Shown here: positions 26,117 through 34,391 of the stretch, in pieces | How positions within the stretch are numbered: the stretch's first letter is position 1 | Layout: every line of letters starts with the position of its first letter | Source of the DNA: Flagellimonas allohymeniacidonis | GTDB taxonomy: Bacteria; Bacteroidota; Bacteroidia; Flavobacteriales; Flavobacteriaceae | NCBI RefSeq assembly: GCF_004296335.1 | Contig: NZ_SGIU01000002.1 | Coordinates: 1,191,882-1,255,881, forward strand | Length of the DNA stretch: 64,000 bases | Direction: 5' to 3' | The notes under the pieces: generated by a model | The model's input: only the letters and a program-made list of their open reading frames with translations | What the model was told of the DNA's origin: nothing | The model's database searches: none | Translations under genes and position numbers: made by a program

Positions 26117-26144
26117 AAAAAAAAGACCTGTAGAATCACAGGCC
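26117..26144 (-). terminator. Rho-independent terminator after the CAP-domain lipoprotein gene
   Basis: On the minus strand GGCCTGT pairs with ACAGGTC (one G-U wobble) around a six-base loop, followed by eight T residues. It lies 44 bases beyond the CAP-gene stop and separates it from the dioxygenase operon. Confidence 0.75.
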
Positions 26145-26187
26145 TCTTAAAAACACTTCACTAAGATTAATTTTAAACAAGCAAACG

Positions 26188-26700
26188 CTATTCCAGAGTA
26201 ATAAAGATTTGCGTGAAATAGGGTTTGCCCTCCTTATCCAAACTTATGCTCAAAGCGGTATGGGTATAGGAACCTTCCAATGTGCTTTTGTGTGAAGAGC
26301 TGCTCAGCCAGCCCTCGAGGGCAGTGGCAGCCGTATCGTAATGACGGGCCACATTTTCTCCAATACTTACTGCGTTGGTTTCAGCAGCAATTTTTGTAGC
26401 TCTAGAATCAAAATTATCATGACTTAGTTTGTTCTGAGAAATCATATACTCATTGTGGTCCTCAGCATGCTTATAGGTTTCAGGGCTATCAAGCAGTGCT
26501 TTGGCACCAAGGGAGGCCCTATGCTCGTTTATGAGGCTCAACAGATCGTCCTCCATTTGGGAGGTATTGATTTGAACTTTTCTATCCGGATTTGGGGTTT
26601 GTGAAAGCAATTGCTCTTCGGGAGTAGCACCTGACTTGCTGCAGGTTATCACTAAGACAGCTACAAAAGCAGTCAAAGTGGCTATGCCAAATTTTTTCAT
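26188..26700 (-). CDS. CAP-domain (SCP-like) lipoprotein
   Basis: A 170-residue lipoprotein; the signal peptide ends in the lipobox VLVITC. The rest is a CAP/SCP domain of the bacterial YkwD type: LLSLINEHRASLGAKALL at the start, then HAEDHNEYM and SIGENVARHYDTA, with histidines that form the metal site of these proteins. Secreted CAP proteins are of poorly known function, often growth- or envelope-related. It is a single gene with a terminator on its downstream side and about 220 bases upstream without a gene, where a TATCGAT/ATCGATA inverted repeat lies. Confidence 0.82.
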   Translation of the reverse strand: MKKFGIATLTAFVAVLVITCSKSGATPEEQLLSQTPNPDRKVQINTSQMEDDLLSLINEHRASLGAKALLDSPETYKHAEDHNEYMISQNKLSHDNFDSRATKIAAETNAVSIGENVARHYDTAATALEGWLSSSSHKSTLEGSYTHTALSISLDKEGKPYFTQIFITLE

Positions 26701-26920
26701 TTTCCGGGGGTGTTTTCGTTAGTATTCTCAATGTGCTCGAAGGGCTAATCTAGTCAAGGACTGTAGTTGTGCCATAAAAATTCCATAAGCCACCAACTTG
26801 ATCCGATAATATGTCAATTTTAGGAGCTCAAGGTCAAAACATTATCGATTGAGAATCATTTCATCGATAAAATGATACACTTTAAAGTTTATACAACCTA
26901 GAATAGGAGGTAGGCCTGAA

Positions 26921-27433
26921 TTAGATATCTTCCGCTGGTAATTGGTCCTTTTTCTCCTCAAGCACCCAACTGAAGACAAAGGCACCAATCTCCTTTACCG
27001 GTTCGTAAAAAATGGAGTTTTTCTTGGTCTCTTCTTCCACAAAATTGAAAGAAGCAGTAAGCCGTTCAAAGAAAATGAGCAAAGCGCCAATAATAACGGC
27101 GACCTTTAGCGTTCCAAATACCGCGCCGGCAATCTTGTTCAAAATACCCAACATGGCAAAATCTGCAATTCTGGTCAAGAATTTCCCGGCAAAATGAACC
27201 AAAACCACAATAGCGAAGAACGTGATTAAAAAGGCGGTTATTTTGATATAGTTTTCGGACCAATCCAAACGCTCCATGAGATACTCTCCAGTGATGTAAG
27301 AGAAATGAATCGCACCATAAATACCTGCGATCAATGCGATCAATGAGGCAACTTCAACAAAAAGTCCATTTCGAAGCCCCTTGTAAAGTCCCCAAACCAG
27401 CAGGATGCCAATAACAATATCTATGAAGCTCAT
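26921..27433 (-). CDS. cvpA: CvpA family membrane protein
   Basis: A 170-residue protein with four hydrophobic helices, starting with DIVIGILLVWGLYKGLRNG, the signature of the CvpA family (PF02674, colicin V production accessory). CvpA proteins are inner membrane proteins with a role in purine-operon-linked physiology or envelope integrity that is not well defined. Divergent from a small unknown gene; a TATATTTG box on the minus strand at 27455-27448 fits its promoter and starts transcription about eight bases before the ATG. Confidence 0.85.
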   Translation of the reverse strand: MSFIDIVIGILLVWGLYKGLRNGLFVEVASLIALIAGIYGAIHFSYITGEYLMERLDWSENYIKITAFLITFFAIVVLVHFAGKFLTRIADFAMLGILNKIAGAVFGTLKVAVIIGALLIFFERLTASFNFVEEETKKNSIFYEPVKEIGAFVFSWVLEEKKDQLPAEDI

Positions 27434-27447
27434 AGAAGGATTTTTAA

Positions 27448-27455
27448 CAAATATA
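27448..27455 (-). promoter_or_regulatory. -7 promoter box for the cvpA gene
   Basis: TATATTTG on the minus strand, 15 bases upstream of the CvpA start. No matching -33 TTG lies at the right distance, so this rests on the -7 element alone. Confidence 0.35.
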
Positions 27456-27468
27456 GAACTTTGATTCG

Positions 27469-27476
27469 TACCTTTG
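27469..27476 (+). promoter_or_regulatory. -7 promoter box deciding the start of the 118-residue gene
   Basis: TACCTTTG is a perfect TAnnTTTG element 18 bases upstream of the ATG at 27495. It overlaps the in-frame TTG at 27474, so that TTG cannot be in the message, which supports the ATG. Confidence 0.4.
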
Positions 27477-27494
27477 GAAAGCCAAAAAATAGCT

Positions 27495-27851
27495 ATGGCA
27501 AGAGACGAAATATTAAAGCAAAGATGGGATTTACTGGTTGAAAAACTCTCCGCTCAGTTTGCTGATGGAGACCCCCTGGAAATAGACGGTATTATCTACC
27601 TAGTGGGAGTTCAAGAGCTTGGAGATTTTCATAGATCCTTTAAAAAGGATGAGAAAGTAAATCTAATGCATATTGCTATTTGCCGACTATTGGAACCCTA
27701 TGGCTATTATGATTTTGATTTCTTTGATAATGATGGTTGGCCCCATTATAAAATCAAAGAACAGCTTCCCCCGTTAAAGGCCGGCGAACAATCTGTGTTG
27801 ATGAAAGAAGCCCTTGTCAATTATTTTTTGGAAAAGAAATACATCGTTTAA
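27495..27851 (+). CDS. Unknown conserved small protein
   Basis: A 118-residue soluble protein with no family I can name. It is mixed alpha/beta with many acidic and aromatic residues; the centre (about 35-90) contains IDGIIYLVGVQELG, NLMHIAICRLLEPYGYYDFDFFDNDGWPHY, a strongly patterned stretch. No signal peptide. The ATG at 27495 is chosen over a TTG at 27474 because a promoter box overlaps the latter. Its stop shares a base with the next gene (TAATG), so the two are expressed together. Confidence 0.65.
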   Translation: MARDEILKQRWDLLVEKLSAQFADGDPLEIDGIIYLVGVQELGDFHRSFKKDEKVNLMHIAICRLLEPYGYYDFDFFDNDGWPHYKIKEQLPPLKAGEQSVLMKEALVNYFLEKKYIV

Positions 27852-28165
27852 TGAATCTACAAAAGCCGTACTACGCTGTTATTTTTACAAATACAAGAAC
27901 CCAAGGTGACCACGGATATGGAGAAATGGCCAAGGAAATGGAGGAATTGGCAAGGCAACAACCAGGTTATTTGGGTTTTGAAAGTGCAAGGGACGAACTG
28001 GGGATTTCAATTAGTTATTGGGAAAGCTTGGAAGCGATTTCCCAGTGGAAGGCGAATCTCGATCACAGCTTTGCCCAAAAAAGAGGTATCGAGCAATGGT
28101 ATTCCTGGTACAAAGTTCGAGTGTGTCTTGTAGAGCGAGAATATGAATTTGTAAAAGAGAAATAA
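27851..28165 (+). CDS. Antibiotic biosynthesis monooxygenase (ABM)-domain protein
   Basis: A 104-residue single-domain protein of the ABM/dimeric alpha-beta barrel fold: YYAVIFTNTR, then QPGYLGFESAR and ISISYWESLEAISQWKANLDH, the usual stress-, heme- or polyketide-linked monooxygenase family pattern. The WxSxExixxWkanxeH signature is clear. Such proteins dimerise; the substrate is not predictable. The stop of the preceding gene overlaps its start by one base. Confidence 0.8.
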   Translation: MNLQKPYYAVIFTNTRTQGDHGYGEMAKEMEELARQQPGYLGFESARDELGISISYWESLEAISQWKANLDHSFAQKRGIEQWYSWYKVRVCLVEREYEFVKEK

Positions 28166-28244
28166 TAAAAGCTTAACATCTGAATTATGTCCAAGTTTTG
28201 GCATTTTCTGTATGTTTCCGTTTCGACCAAAAATTGCTGAGTCT

Positions 28245-29912
28245 ATGAAAGAAAATGTAGGGTTTTCCAATCTTAATCGTGAGCGTAAGGTTCAGGATAT
28301 TGCTAAAGATTCCTTTGATCTTATTGTCATTGGTGGTGGAATAACAGGAGCCGGAATTGCCTTGGATGCAGCTTCCAGGGGAATGAAAGTGGTGCTTTTG
28401 GAAAAAGGGGATTTCGCCTCTGGAACCAGTAGCAAGTCCACCAAGCTGATTCATGGAGGACTTCGCTATTTGAAGCAATTCGATTTTTGGTTGGTAAAAG
28501 AAGTCGGTTCCGAAAGAGCCATTGTTCATAAATTGGCCCCTCATTTAGTGCTTCCCGAGAAAATGCTTCTCCCTTTGATTGAAGGAGGGTCGTACGGCAA
28601 ATGGTTGACCTCAATTGGCTTGAAGGTCTATGATATTTTGGCACAGGTCAGTGGGGATGACAAAAGGCAAATGCTGGAGAAAAAAGAAGCCATGAAGCTT
28701 GAGCCCCTGCTTCCCAAGAAAATTCTAAACGGTGCCGGATACTATGCAGAGTACCGCACCGATGATGCCCGCCTGACCATGGAGAACTTAAAAACGAGTG
28801 TAAGCTATGGTGCTCAGGCCCTAAATTATGCCAAAGTCACAGATTTCTTGTACGAAAACGACAAGGTGGCCGGGGTTAAAATTAAGGATGAGGTCACAGG
28901 CAAAGAGCACGAGATAAAATCCAAATATGTCATAAGCGCTGCCGGCCCATGGGTGGATGAACTGCGAAGCGTCAACAAATCCAAAAAAGGAAAACGACTT
29001 CACTTGACCAAAGGTGTGCATTTGGTTTTTCCAAAGGAAAAGTTACCCGTAAAACAATCGGTGTATTTCGACATTCCAGACGGTCGGATGATGTTTGCCA
29101 TTCCTAGAGGCAAGGTGACCTATGTAGGTACCACCGATACCAACTTTAATTTGGATAAAGATCATGTACAAACCGATGTTGCGGATGCTATTTACCTAAT
29201 TTCCGCGGTCAATAATATGTTCCCGGATATTAATCTTGAGATGGAAGATATTATTTCTTCTTGGGCAGGATTGCGCCCTTTGATTCATGAAGAGGGCAAA
29301 TCGGCGTCTGAACTATCCAGAAAAGATGAGATTTTCACTTCCGATACAGGGCTGGTGAGTATCGCTGGTGGAAAATTGACGGGTTATCGGAAGATGGCCG
29401 AGCGGGTGGTCAACCGGATTGTAAAAAAAATGGAGGAAGATTACGATATCGAACCAAAACCTTGCCTAACCGACAAAATTCCTCTTTGCGGAAACGATTT
29501 CAAAAAGTTTAAGCACGTTAAAAAGTACATTGACGAAGTTTACAACCGCATCAAGGAGGAGGGCTTTACGCATCATGATGCTTGGTATTTGGTAACCACT
29601 TATGGAAAACAGACAGAAACCATTTTGGAAAACTATGCTTCTTTGAGAAACAAGGACTCCTATATCAGAATGATTCGGGCCGAGGCACAGTTTTCCATTG
29701 CCCATGAAATGGCCTTGAACCCTATGGACTTCTTTATTCGAAGAACAGGAAGACTGTATTTTGACATTGACAGTGTTCGCGAATACCTAGACCCCATTTT
29801 GGAAGAATTCAAGAAAGCATTCGGTTACGACAGTGCCCAAATCTTGACCTTTAAGGAAAAAATGGAAGAGGAATTGGAATCCCATTCCAATTTTTCATTG
29901 GAACGGATTTAA
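28245..29912 (+). CDS. glpD: FAD-dependent glycerol-3-phosphate dehydrogenase
   Basis: A 555-residue respiratory-type enzyme that oxidises glycerol 3-phosphate to dihydroxyacetone phosphate, donating electrons to quinone. FAD-binding motif IGGGITGAG (residues 29-37) is at the N-terminus, followed by GTSSKSTKLIHGGLRYL, the DAO-family signature, and the GlpD C-terminal domain after about 390 (YAEYRTDDARL earlier, SIAGGKLTGYRKMAERVV). Start at the ATG at 28245; an earlier ATG at 28212 would add 11 residues. It faces the reductive enzyme GpsA, encoded on the opposite strand 46 bases away. Confidence 0.92.
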   Translation: MKENVGFSNLNRERKVQDIAKDSFDLIVIGGGITGAGIALDAASRGMKVVLLEKGDFASGTSSKSTKLIHGGLRYLKQFDFWLVKEVGSERAIVHKLAPHLVLPEKMLLPLIEGGSYGKWLTSIGLKVYDILAQVSGDDKRQMLEKKEAMKLEPLLPKKILNGAGYYAEYRTDDARLTMENLKTSVSYGAQALNYAKVTDFLYENDKVAGVKIKDEVTGKEHEIKSKYVISAAGPWVDELRSVNKSKKGKRLHLTKGVHLVFPKEKLPVKQSVYFDIPDGRMMFAIPRGKVTYVGTTDTNFNLDKDHVQTDVADAIYLISAVNNMFPDINLEMEDIISSWAGLRPLIHEEGKSASELSRKDEIFTSDTGLVSIAGGKLTGYRKMAERVVNRIVKKMEEDYDIEPKPCLTDKIPLCGNDFKKFKHVKKYIDEVYNRIKEEGFTHHDAWYLVTTYGKQTETILENYASLRNKDSYIRMIRAEAQFSIAHEMALNPMDFFIRRTGRLYFDIDSVREYLDPILEEFKKAFGYDSAQILTFKEKMEEELESHSNFSLERI

Positions 29913-29934
29913 TGGTCTCATAAACCGTAGGATT

Positions 29935-29954
29935 TTCCCTTGTTAAGGGAATTT
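29935..29954. terminator. Bidirectional terminator between convergent glpD and gpsA
   Basis: TTCCCTT (29935-29941) and AAGGGAA (29945-29951) form a seven-base-pair stem with a GTT loop. On both strands it is followed by short T tracts (TTTAATCTT on plus, AAAATCC-type on minus), in the 46-base gap between the two stops. Confidence 0.55.
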
Positions 29955-29958
29955 AATC

Positions 29959-30960
29959 TTAATCCAGTTTCTCCGTAAGCTTTTTAAAAGCTTTCTTTGG
30001 ATCTTTATCCTTATAAAGGATGTTGTACACCGTATCGATAATGGGCGTTTTGGACTTTTTCTCCAACCGATTCATAAAATCATGGGCTGTTTTTGCCGCA
30101 TAGTAGCCTTCAGCCACCATATTCATTTCCATCATCGCACTTTTCACCGTGTAGCCCTTTCCAATCATGTTGCCGAACATGCGATTCCGGCTAAAAATGG
30201 AATAACCGGTGACCAAAAGGTCTCCCAAATAAGCTGAATTGTTGATATTGCGTTTCATCTTGTGCACACACCCTATAAAACGTTTCATTTCACGAATGGC
30301 ATTGCTCATCAGCACGCTCTGAAAATTATCACCATAATTTAGACCATGGGCTATTCCGGCGGCTATGGCATAAATATTCTTTAGCATGGCGGCATATTCC
30401 GTGCCTATGATATCATCTGAGATTTTGGTGCGGATGTAATGGCTCCGTAACTTTTCGGATACAATCTCTGCCTTTGGAGTATCGGAACAGGCGATGGTGA
30501 GGTAGGACAAACGCTCCATAGCCACTTCCTCTGCATGGCTGGGTCCTGTGATCACTCCAATGTTCTCAAAGGGGATTTCATACTTTTCATGAAAATGTTC
30601 ACCGACAATCAGTCCCGATTCAGGAACGATACCCTTGATCGCTGAGAAAATGATTTTATCTTTCAGTGACACAGTAAGCTTGCTCAACTCCCCTTCCAAA
30701 AAGGCAGAAGGAATGGCAAAAATCAGAATATCGCACGATTCAACTACCGAATCGATAGTTGAGCTTAGGCTTAATTTGGAAACATCAAATTGTGCCGAAC
30801 TGATGTATTGAGGATTGTTTCCTTCCCTCTCAATATGGTGGATAATGGAATCGTTTCGGATATACCAGCCAATATGATCTAAGTTCTCAGAAAGCATTTT
30901 TACGATAGCGGTTCCCCAGCTACCGCCTCCAATAACACCAAAGCGTGGCTCTTTTTGCAT
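29959..30960 (-). CDS. gpsA: NAD(P)H glycerol-3-phosphate dehydrogenase
   Basis: A 333-residue cytoplasmic enzyme that reduces dihydroxyacetone phosphate to glycerol 3-phosphate for phospholipid synthesis. The nucleotide-binding motif GVIGGGSWGTA is at residues 8-18, the conserved ITGPSHAEEV and the catalytic Lys region (AAMLKNIYAIAAG) follow. A TAGTTTTG box on the minus strand (30984-30977) leaves only a short leader; the ATG at 30960 fits better than one at 30969, which would be nearly leaderless. Confidence 0.92.
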   Translation of the reverse strand: MQKEPRFGVIGGGSWGTAIVKMLSENLDHIGWYIRNDSIIHHIEREGNNPQYISSAQFDVSKLSLSSTIDSVVESCDILIFAIPSAFLEGELSKLTVSLKDKIIFSAIKGIVPESGLIVGEHFHEKYEIPFENIGVITGPSHAEEVAMERLSYLTIACSDTPKAEIVSEKLRSHYIRTKISDDIIGTEYAAMLKNIYAIAAGIAHGLNYGDNFQSVLMSNAIREMKRFIGCVHKMKRNINNSAYLGDLLVTGYSIFSRNRMFGNMIGKGYTVKSAMMEMNMVAEGYYAAKTAHDFMNRLEKKSKTPIIDTVYNILYKDKDPKKAFKKLTEKLD

Positions 30961-30976
30961 GGTCAACATTTGACGC

Positions 30977-30984
30977 CAAAACTA
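30977..30984 (-). promoter_or_regulatory. -7 promoter box for gpsA
   Basis: TAGTTTTG on the minus strand is a full match to TAnnTTTG, 17 bases before the ATG at 30960. No matching -33 TTG at a usual distance. Confidence 0.4.
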
Positions 30985-31082
30985 AACAATCTTCAGACTT
31001 TCTTATTAAGTACTGATTATCAAAAAGTTATGATTTTGGCATAGTGCTTGGTTATTACTTATTGAATCAAAAAACTACGATT

Positions 31083-32006
31083 ATGAGAAATGGAAAACTA
31101 CTTTTTGGAATACTGCTTATTGGTTTGTTGGCGAGTTCTTGCTATACCGAGGTAATCATTGAAGACGATTTCATTGATGAATCACCGGTAAATACAGCTT
31201 TAGTTTTGGAATCATACGACTTGTGGTATGTGGACATTAATGCTAGTCGTGGGAATGGCGAAGTGCCTTTTTTGCAAAGGGCTTTTACCATTTCTTTTGA
31301 TCGTGGGGTTGTTTTTGTAAACAACAATTTGGTAGGAATTGGAAAAACAGGAAATGGTTTTGGCATTGATGTGGGGGCTTATGGTACGCTGAACGGAGCT
31401 GTGGAAATTGACCATGATGTTGATGGACTTTGGTTGCTAGAGGTATTGGCAGTAAACAACCGTACCATAGAGCTGTACGATCCAAATTCAAACACTTCGT
31501 ATCTGTTGCGGGGTTACTCCAGAAACAACTTTGATTACGATACTGTCTTTTATGATAATATTCATTACTTCCTACAAGAATATGATGCATGGGAAAAAAC
31601 GTTTACCAGTGAAGTAGGAGCTCTTAATGAGTTTGATGATGAAAACTATCTTCAATTTTTATCAGGTAACGGACAAGGTGTTTTTAGATCGTCAGTGGAT
31701 AGCCCAGGTTTACCTTTGGTTGATGTAGTATGGGATTATGAAGGGGCTTACGAAGTATTCGATGTGGCGAATGATGCCTTACTCAAAACTTTAACACTCG
31801 ATTATGACTTTTTGGGCAATGATTATTTTGAGCTCTACGTTATTAATGATAGCACGATTGAATTGTACCACGTAGCGAGCGAAACGATTTATGAGTTTAC
31901 AGGAAGAGGGTATGTACAATATTTAAAGTCAGGTGCGAAGACAGGGAAAAAACGTGTAAAAGTTAAAAATGACACAATGAGCGTTTCCCGTCACAGAAAA
32001 ATGTAA
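31083..32006 (+). CDS. Hypothetical lipoprotein, 307 residues
   Basis: The ATG at 31083 gives a lipoprotein signal peptide ending in LLIGLLASSC; a TTG-started longer form is not credible. The mature protein is rich in beta strands, acidic and aromatic residues, and has two similar halves around LDYDFLGNDYFELYVINDSTIELY and LLEVLAVNNRTIELYDPNSN; the tail ends basic (TGKKRVKVKNDT). The repeated NDSTIELY/NNRTIELY pattern suggests an internal duplication. No known family recognised; probably an outer-membrane-associated lipoprotein. A strong terminator follows. Confidence 0.7.
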   Translation: MRNGKLLFGILLIGLLASSCYTEVIIEDDFIDESPVNTALVLESYDLWYVDINASRGNGEVPFLQRAFTISFDRGVVFVNNNLVGIGKTGNGFGIDVGAYGTLNGAVEIDHDVDGLWLLEVLAVNNRTIELYDPNSNTSYLLRGYSRNNFDYDTVFYDNIHYFLQEYDAWEKTFTSEVGALNEFDDENYLQFLSGNGQGVFRSSVDSPGLPLVDVVWDYEGAYEVFDVANDALLKTLTLDYDFLGNDYFELYVINDSTIELYHVASETIYEFTGRGYVQYLKSGAKTGKKRVKVKNDTMSVSRHRKM

Positions 32007-32063
32007 GGAACTTTTTTAGTGTTCGACTAGACATACAAGTTTTTTGGTTGGTTATTTAGTTAA

Positions 32064-32102
32064 GAATCGCCTCAGACATAAAGTTTGGGGCGGTTCTTTT
32101 TT
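32064..32102 (+). terminator. Strong rho-independent terminator after the lipoprotein gene
   Basis: GAATCGCCTCAGAC pairs with GTTTGGGGCGGTTC over 14 base pairs, allowing G-U wobbles, around a five-base loop (ATAAA), then six T residues. It ends the plus-strand transcript before the sulP gene. Confidence 0.8.
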
Positions 32103-32239
32103 ATGGCATTCAATCAATAACCTTTAATCTTGGGAGATTGGCAAGAATAAGCCTAACGATTGTCAAATACGCAATTCTTCAATCAAATGCTGCCAAACCC
32201 CATATAAATCCTATTTTTGCCGGCTTCAAATCACTGGTG

Positions 32240-33781
32240 ATGAAAAAGTACCTCAATCTGTTCGATTTTTCCCAAAAGGTGAATTACAGAACCGAAGTGT
32301 TATCCGGACTCACTGTGGCCCTGGCCTTGGTTCCAGAGGCAATTGCTTTTGCTTTTATTGCAGGCCTATCTCCTTTAACGGGACTTTATGCAGCCTTTGT
32401 AATGGGGTTGGTAACATCGATTTTGGGTGGTAGACCCGGAATGATCTCCGGAGCTACTGGTGCTGTGGCTGTGGTAATCGTCAGTTTGGCCAAGGACTAC
32501 GGGGTGGAATACGTTTTTGCTACCGTTATTCTTGCAGGAATTCTTCAGGTAGCAGCCGGATTTTTACGTTTGGGAAAACTGATGCGTTTAGTGCCTCATC
32601 CCGTAATCTTCGGATTTGTGAACGGTTTGGCCATTATCATATTCCTATCACAACTAGATCAGTTCAAGGCGGTGGATGGGTCTTGGCTTAGTGGAATAAC
32701 CTTATATACTTTTTTGGGTCTGGTTTTTTTGACCATGCTGGTCATTTGGGGATTGCCCAAATTGAGCAAGGTGGTACCTGCCTCATTGGTAGCAATTCTG
32801 CTGGTCTTTGGTCTGGTTTTTTTCTTCAATATTGATACCCGAACCATTGGGGATATCGCTTCCATTCAAGGAAGTTTTCCGCCATTCCATATTCCTGAAC
32901 TTCCATTTTCCTTGGAAACGCTTCAAATCATTTTTCCCTATGCCGCCATTGTGGCTGGGGTAGGTTTGATAGAAAGCTTGTTGACCTTGAACATTGTGGA
33001 TGAGATTACGGAAACCCGTGGAAGGGGCAATAAGGAAGCAGTGGCGCAAGGCACGGCCAATATTCTTTCCGGTTTGTTTTCGGGAATGGGAGGATGCGCC
33101 ATGATTGGGCAAAGCTTGATCAACACTTCCAATGGTGCTCGAGCAAGGCTATCAGGGATTGTAGCATCATTGATGCTTTTGGCCTTTGTGATGTTCGGTT
33201 CTGATCTCATTGAGAAAGTTCCCATGGCGGCATTGACCGGTCTGATGATCATGGTAGCGTTAGGGACTTTTGAGTGGGCAAGTTTGCGGGTGTTTAAACG
33301 GATGCCCAAGTCTGATGTTTTGGTGATGATACTGGTGACGCTAGTGACCATATTCTTACATAATTTAGCCTTGGCCGTTTTGGTCGGTGTAGTTATTTCT
33401 GCTTTGGTTTTTGCTTGGGACAATGCCTTGCGGATTCGAGCAAGAAAACATGTGGACGAAGATGGCATAAAGCACTATGAAATTTATGGTCCACTATTTT
33501 TTGGAAGCACAACCCTTTTTGCTGAGAAGTTTGATGTGCAGAATGACCCGGAAGAAGTCGTGATTGACTTTGCGGAGAGCAGGGTGGTGGACATGTCTGC
33601 CATTGAAGCCCTGAACAAAATAACGGAACGCTATCAAAAGGTGGGTAAAAAAGTCCATCTAAAGCATTTGAGCAAAGACTGTAGACGTCTTTTAAAAAAT
33701 GCAGATGATATTATTGAGGTCAATGTGATGGAAGATCCAACGTACAAGGTGGCTGTTGACAAAATCTGGCCTTATACCTAA
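32240..33781 (+). CDS. SulP family anion transporter with STAS domain
   Basis: A 513-residue integral membrane protein. Around 10 to 12 hydrophobic segments (for example VAVVIVSLAKDYGVEYVF, LLVFGLVFFFNI, ILVTLVTIFLHNLALAVLVGV) make up the SulP transporter core, with GLYAAFVMGLVTSILGGRPGMISG, the SulP signature. The C-terminal 100 residues are a cytoplasmic STAS domain (VVIDFAESRVVDMSAIEALNKI). SulP proteins carry sulfate, bicarbonate or other anions. The ATG at 32240 (MKKYLNLFDF) is preferred; a TTG at 32138 would add 34 residues without family match. A single-base-off TAATCTTG box lies upstream at 32125. Confidence 0.88.
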   Translation: MKKYLNLFDFSQKVNYRTEVLSGLTVALALVPEAIAFAFIAGLSPLTGLYAAFVMGLVTSILGGRPGMISGATGAVAVVIVSLAKDYGVEYVFATVILAGILQVAAGFLRLGKLMRLVPHPVIFGFVNGLAIIIFLSQLDQFKAVDGSWLSGITLYTFLGLVFLTMLVIWGLPKLSKVVPASLVAILLVFGLVFFFNIDTRTIGDIASIQGSFPPFHIPELPFSLETLQIIFPYAAIVAGVGLIESLLTLNIVDEITETRGRGNKEAVAQGTANILSGLFSGMGGCAMIGQSLINTSNGARARLSGIVASLMLLAFVMFGSDLIEKVPMAALTGLMIMVALGTFEWASLRVFKRMPKSDVLVMILVTLVTIFLHNLALAVLVGVVISALVFAWDNALRIRARKHVDEDGIKHYEIYGPLFFGSTTLFAEKFDVQNDPEEVVIDFAESRVVDMSAIEALNKITERYQKVGKKVHLKHLSKDCRRLLKNADDIIEVNVMEDPTYKVAVDKIWPYT

Positions 33782-33796
33782 AAACTGTGGTGAATT

Positions 33797-34384
33797 TTAA
33801 TTTCTCAACCTACCCATAAACACGCTAACGTTGGGGTTGATGGGATTACCAGATGACCGGCGCATCAAGGTAATTTGTCCGGTATGGTAGATGCAATCCG
33901 AGAGCATTCCGTTGATTAGGTTCCAATAGGGAAAGCTGGATTGTTGCTCTCCTCTTTTAAAAATAACCTCAAAAGATTCAAAATCCTCCGCATTTTTGTT
34001 TGCCATGGCTTTACTTGCGGCTTTCAGGTTTTCCAGCGTTTTTCGTCGGAAATCTTCATAAGAGTATCCCGAAAAGTCTGCTGGCCGCTCATTCGGGGTG
34101 GCAGAAGGTGCGTTCATGATCATTTCCGACATACCGTAAATGTGCCTCATGGTTTCCAAAAGGGTTCGTGCATCTTCTGATGGTTGATACGCAAGGTCTT
34201 CGGGTCTAAGCCCCTCGGTGGCCCAGTAAAATCGAAAGCCCAAACCGTCAATCATTCGGGCTGCAACATTTCCCGGGGTATAATCAGCTGGATAATCAGG
34301 TATTTCTTTGTAGGGAAGGTCTTGAGCTTTCAAGGAGGTTGTCATCAGAAAAATAATTAAGAGGAAGCTTAACTTTTGGGTCAT
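33797..34384 (-). CDS. Exported DinB-fold protein
   Basis: A 195-residue protein. The ATG at 34384 gives a signal peptide ending at TTSLKAQ. The rest is a DinB/YfiT-like four-helix bundle (AARMIDGLGFRFYWATEGL, LLETMRHIYGMSEMI, DCIYHTGQITLM) with the metal-binding histidines of the fold (His about 85, the YHTGQ pair). DinB-fold enzymes are usually cytoplasmic and often use bacillithiol or glutathione; the export signal is unusual. It lies downstream of the repeat protein on the same strand with seven bases between them, so it is the last gene of that cluster. Confidence 0.75.
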   Translation of the reverse strand: MTQKLSFLLIIFLMTTSLKAQDLPYKEIPDYPADYTPGNVAARMIDGLGFRFYWATEGLRPEDLAYQPSEDARTLLETMRHIYGMSEMIMNAPSATPNERPADFSGYSYEDFRRKTLENLKAASKAMANKNAEDFESFEVIFKRGEQQSSFPYWNLINGMLSDCIYHTGQITLMRRSSGNPINPNVSVFMGRLRN

Positions 34385-34391
34385 GTTATAT

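Noticed and set aside
26843..26869. TATCGAT-N13-ATCGATA inverted repeat upstream of the CAP-domain gene
   Set aside because: Perfect seven-base arms, but no T-tract and no neighbouring regulator. Nothing ties it to a promoter, so it was not listed as a feature.
32138..32239. 34-residue N-terminal extension of the SulP protein from a TTG
   Set aside because: The first SulP helix and its preceding amphipathic part begin right after the ATG at 32240.
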